A stretch of 64,000 bases of DNA. Source: Halomonas sp. 25-S5. Lineage in GTDB: Bacteria; Pseudomonadota; Gammaproteobacteria; Pseudomonadales; Halomonadaceae. Under the pieces are notes generated by a model, which had not been told where the DNA came from, did not search any database, and saw nothing but the letters and a program-made list of their open reading frames with translations. This document shows, piece by piece, positions 62,363-64,000 of this stretch (within the stretch, counting starts at the first letter, position 1; every line of letters begins with the position of its first letter). The stretch is from positions 34,415 to 98,414 of the forward strand of contig NZ_JARANV010000014.1 in NCBI RefSeq assembly GCF_029889845.1. Reading direction: 5' to 3'. The translations under genes and the position numbers were made by a program.

Positions 62363-62501
62363 TTGCTATGGGCAGTGCCATGTTCGTGCATGGCTTCCGT
62401 GGGCAGCACTGCCGCGGCATGTTACAACACGTGCTGGTATTGCCAGCGCCATTGCATTACATCAGCCAACATTTCGAGCCTAGCTCACAGCGGAGGACAC
62501 C

Positions 62502-63908
62502 ATGTCTGCCAAGACTCTCGCCCTGATTGAAGAACACGACGTGAAGTGGGTCGATCTGCGTTTTACCGACACCCGCGGCAAGGAACAGCACGTCACCATC
62601 CCGGCCCGTGACGTCGACGAGGAGTTTTTCGAGAATGGCCAGATGTTCGATGGTTCCTCCATCTCTGGCTGGAAGGGCATCAACGAGTCGGACATGATTC
62701 TGCGCCCGGAGGATGGCACTGCCTTCCTCGACCCCTTCACCGAGGACGCCACCCTGGTGCTGCGCTGCGACATCATCGAGCCGGCCACCATGCAGGGCTA
62801 TGAGCGTGACCCGCGCTCCATCGCCAAGCGTGCCGAGGCCTACCTGCAGTCTTCCGGCCTGGGTGATACCGCCTTCTTCGGTCCAGAGCCCGAGTTCTTC
62901 ATCTTCGACGAGGTGCACTGGAAGTCCGACATCGAGGGCTCCATGTACAAGATCACCTCCGAGGAGGGCGCCTGGTCCACCGACCGTTCTGTCGAAGGCG
63001 GCAACCTGGCCCACCGTCCGCGGGTCAAGGGCGGCTACTTCCCGGTCCCGCCGGTGGACAGCTTCCACGACATGCGCGGTGCCATGTGCAACACCCTGGA
63101 AGTCATCGGCCAGTCCGTCGAGGTGCATCACCACGAGGTGGCCAACGCTGGCCAGAACGAGATCGGTGTGAAGTTCAACACCCTCGTGAAGAAGGCCGAC
63201 GAGGTCCAGGAGATGAAGTACGTGATCCACAACGTGGCTCACGCCTACGGCAAGACCGCCACCTTCATGCCCAAGCCGCTGGTCGGCGACAACGGCAGCG
63301 GCATGCACGTCCACCAGTCCTTCTGGAAGGACGGCGTCAACCAGTTCGCCGGTGACGAGTACGCGGGCCTCTCCGAGATGGCGCTCTACTACATCGGCGG
63401 CATCATCAAGCACGCCCGTGCCCTGAACGCCTTCACCAACGCCTCCACCAACTCCTACAAGCGCCTGGTGCCGGGCTTCGAGGCGCCGGTGATGCTGGCC
63501 TACAGCGCCCGCAACCGCTCCGCGTCGCTGCGCATTCCCTACACCGCGAGCCCCAAGGGCAAGCGCGTCGAGACCCGCTTCCCGGACCCGACCGCCAACC
63601 CCTACCTGGCCTTCTCAGCGATGCTGATGGCCGGCATCGACGGCATCAAGAACAAGATCCATCCCGGCGACCCCATGGACAAGAACCTCTACGACCTGCC
63701 GCCGGAAGAGGGCAAGGCCGTGCCGACCGTGGCCCACAGCCTCGACCAGGCCCTGGAGGCGCTGGACGCCGATCGCGCCTTCCTCACCGAGGGCGGCGTG
63801 TTCACCGACGAGATGATCGATGCCTACATCGAGCTGCTCAGCGAAGACGTGGAGCGCATCCGCATGACCACGCACCCGATCGAGTTCGACATGTACTACA
63901 GCTGCTGA
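62502..63908 (+). CDS. glnA: Glutamine synthetase, type I
   Basis: A 468-residue GSI-beta enzyme making glutamine from glutamate, ammonia and ATP. GGAGG lies before the ATG. Motifs include [26 protein letters not shown], the metal-binding [18 protein letters not shown], the ATP-binding [13 protein letters not shown] and the NKRLVPG-type stretch [12 protein letters not shown]. The adenylylation site Tyr397 is in NLYDLPPEE. It forms a dodecamer. Control by NtrC/sigma-54 is indicated upstream. Confidence 0.98.
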   Translation: MSAKTLALIEEHDVKWVDLRFTDTRGKEQHVTIPARDVDEEFFENGQMFDGSSISGWKGINESDMILRPEDGTAFLDPFTEDATLVLRCDIIEPATMQGYERDPRSIAKRAEAYLQSSGLGDTAFFGPEPEFFIFDEVHWKSDIEGSMYKITSEEGAWSTDRSVEGGNLAHRPRVKGGYFPVPPVDSFHDMRGAMCNTLEVIGQSVEVHHHEVANAGQNEIGVKFNTLVKKADEVQEMKYVIHNVAHAYGKTATFMPKPLVGDNGSGMHVHQSFWKDGVNQFAGDEYAGLSEMALYYIGGIIKHARALNAFTNASTNSYKRLVPGFEAPVMLAYSARNRSASLRIPYTASPKGKRVETRFPDPTANPYLAFSAMLMAGIDGIKNKIHPGDPMDKNLYDLPPEEGKAVPTVAHSLDQALEALDADRAFLTEGGVFTDEMIDAYIELLSEDVERIRMTTHPIEFDMYYSC

Positions 63909-63983
63909 TCGCCGGCGGCCGAGCGCCCGGACCGGCCGGTCCCGGGCCCGGGGGGTATTGACCACAACACGCACCCCACACAG

Positions 63984-64000
63984 CGGAGGGGAGAGTATGA
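63984..64000 (+). other. Possible start of the next gene, cut by the window edge
   Basis: GGAGGGGAG (63984-63992) is a strong ribosome site five bases before ATG at 63997. Only four bases of the gene are inside the window, so its product cannot be named. A gene of the glnA operon is likely from context. Confidence 0.4.

Noticed and set aside
63929..63942. GGACCGGCCGGTCC palindrome after glnA as a terminator
   Set aside because: It has no loop of usual size or U-run and could be chance in GC-rich DNA.

Overview
The window is high-GC DNA that fits a halophilic gammaproteobacterium of the Halomonadaceae (Halomonas-like). This is an inference from gene content: a glycine-betaine-type binding protein, a TspO homologue, a thermostable-hemolysin family protein, BipA/TypA, and a glnA preceded by NtrC and sigma-54 sites. 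No rRNA or tRNA gene was seen.

Region 1 (1-2.9 kb) is a gene graveyard. It holds the end of a b-type cytochrome, then an SMR exporter, a DUF2058 protein, a transposase/DruA-like fragment and a HyfB-like antiporter subunit, the last four broken by deletions or frameshifts. Region 2 (2.9-5.1 kb) has a SulP anion transporter and a ribbon-helix-helix regulator.

Region 3 (5.1-13.6 kb, all minus strand) combines a PmrAB-like two-component system, a PAP2 phosphatase and an EptA phosphoethanolamine transferase with a four-gene cassette: thermostable-hemolysin family protein, AMP-dependent acyl ligase, heme-oxygenase-like diiron protein and short-chain dehydrogenase. The PAP2-eptA unit and the cassette each begin with a nearly identical PmrA-box-like promoter. 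This suggests an undescribed lipid-derived product made under PmrAB control and is the strongest candidate for something new here.

Region 4 (13.6-33.9 kb) carries a sulfonate/taurine-type ABC operon with a DsrE-like gene, a betaine-type binding protein, a DODA dioxygenase, an ABC/FtsX export operon with an embedded TVP38 membrane protein and a lipocalin-like lipoprotein, a HEPN/MNT toxin-antitoxin pair, and a Zur-type zinc uptake operon opening with an unrecognised 49-aa membrane peptide. TspO, a methyltransferase and an LTA-synthase-like phosphotransferase follow. Next come further genes with internal deletions (aldo/keto reductase, ferric reductase, HipA-like kinase) and an intact HIRAN-domain gene.

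Region 5 (34.0-46.6 kb) is a complete type I-E CRISPR-Cas locus. A divergent WYL regulator precedes cas3. An antisense DUF29 gene and an IS605-like end then separate cas3 from cas8e-cse2-cas7-cas5-cas6e-cas1-cas2. After an AT-rich leader comes an array of 28 full 29-bp repeats and one truncated terminal repeat, holding 28 spacers.

Region 6 (46.6-64 kb) is mostly housekeeping: a PhoD-type phosphatase, a small cytochrome c, a DUF4202 protein, a C45-type hydrolase with a dienelactone hydrolase, a branched-chain amino-acid transporter (liv), typA, an MFS exporter with a divergent CsoR/RcnR-family repressor over a large palindromic operator, a small glycosyltransferase-like protein, and glnA.
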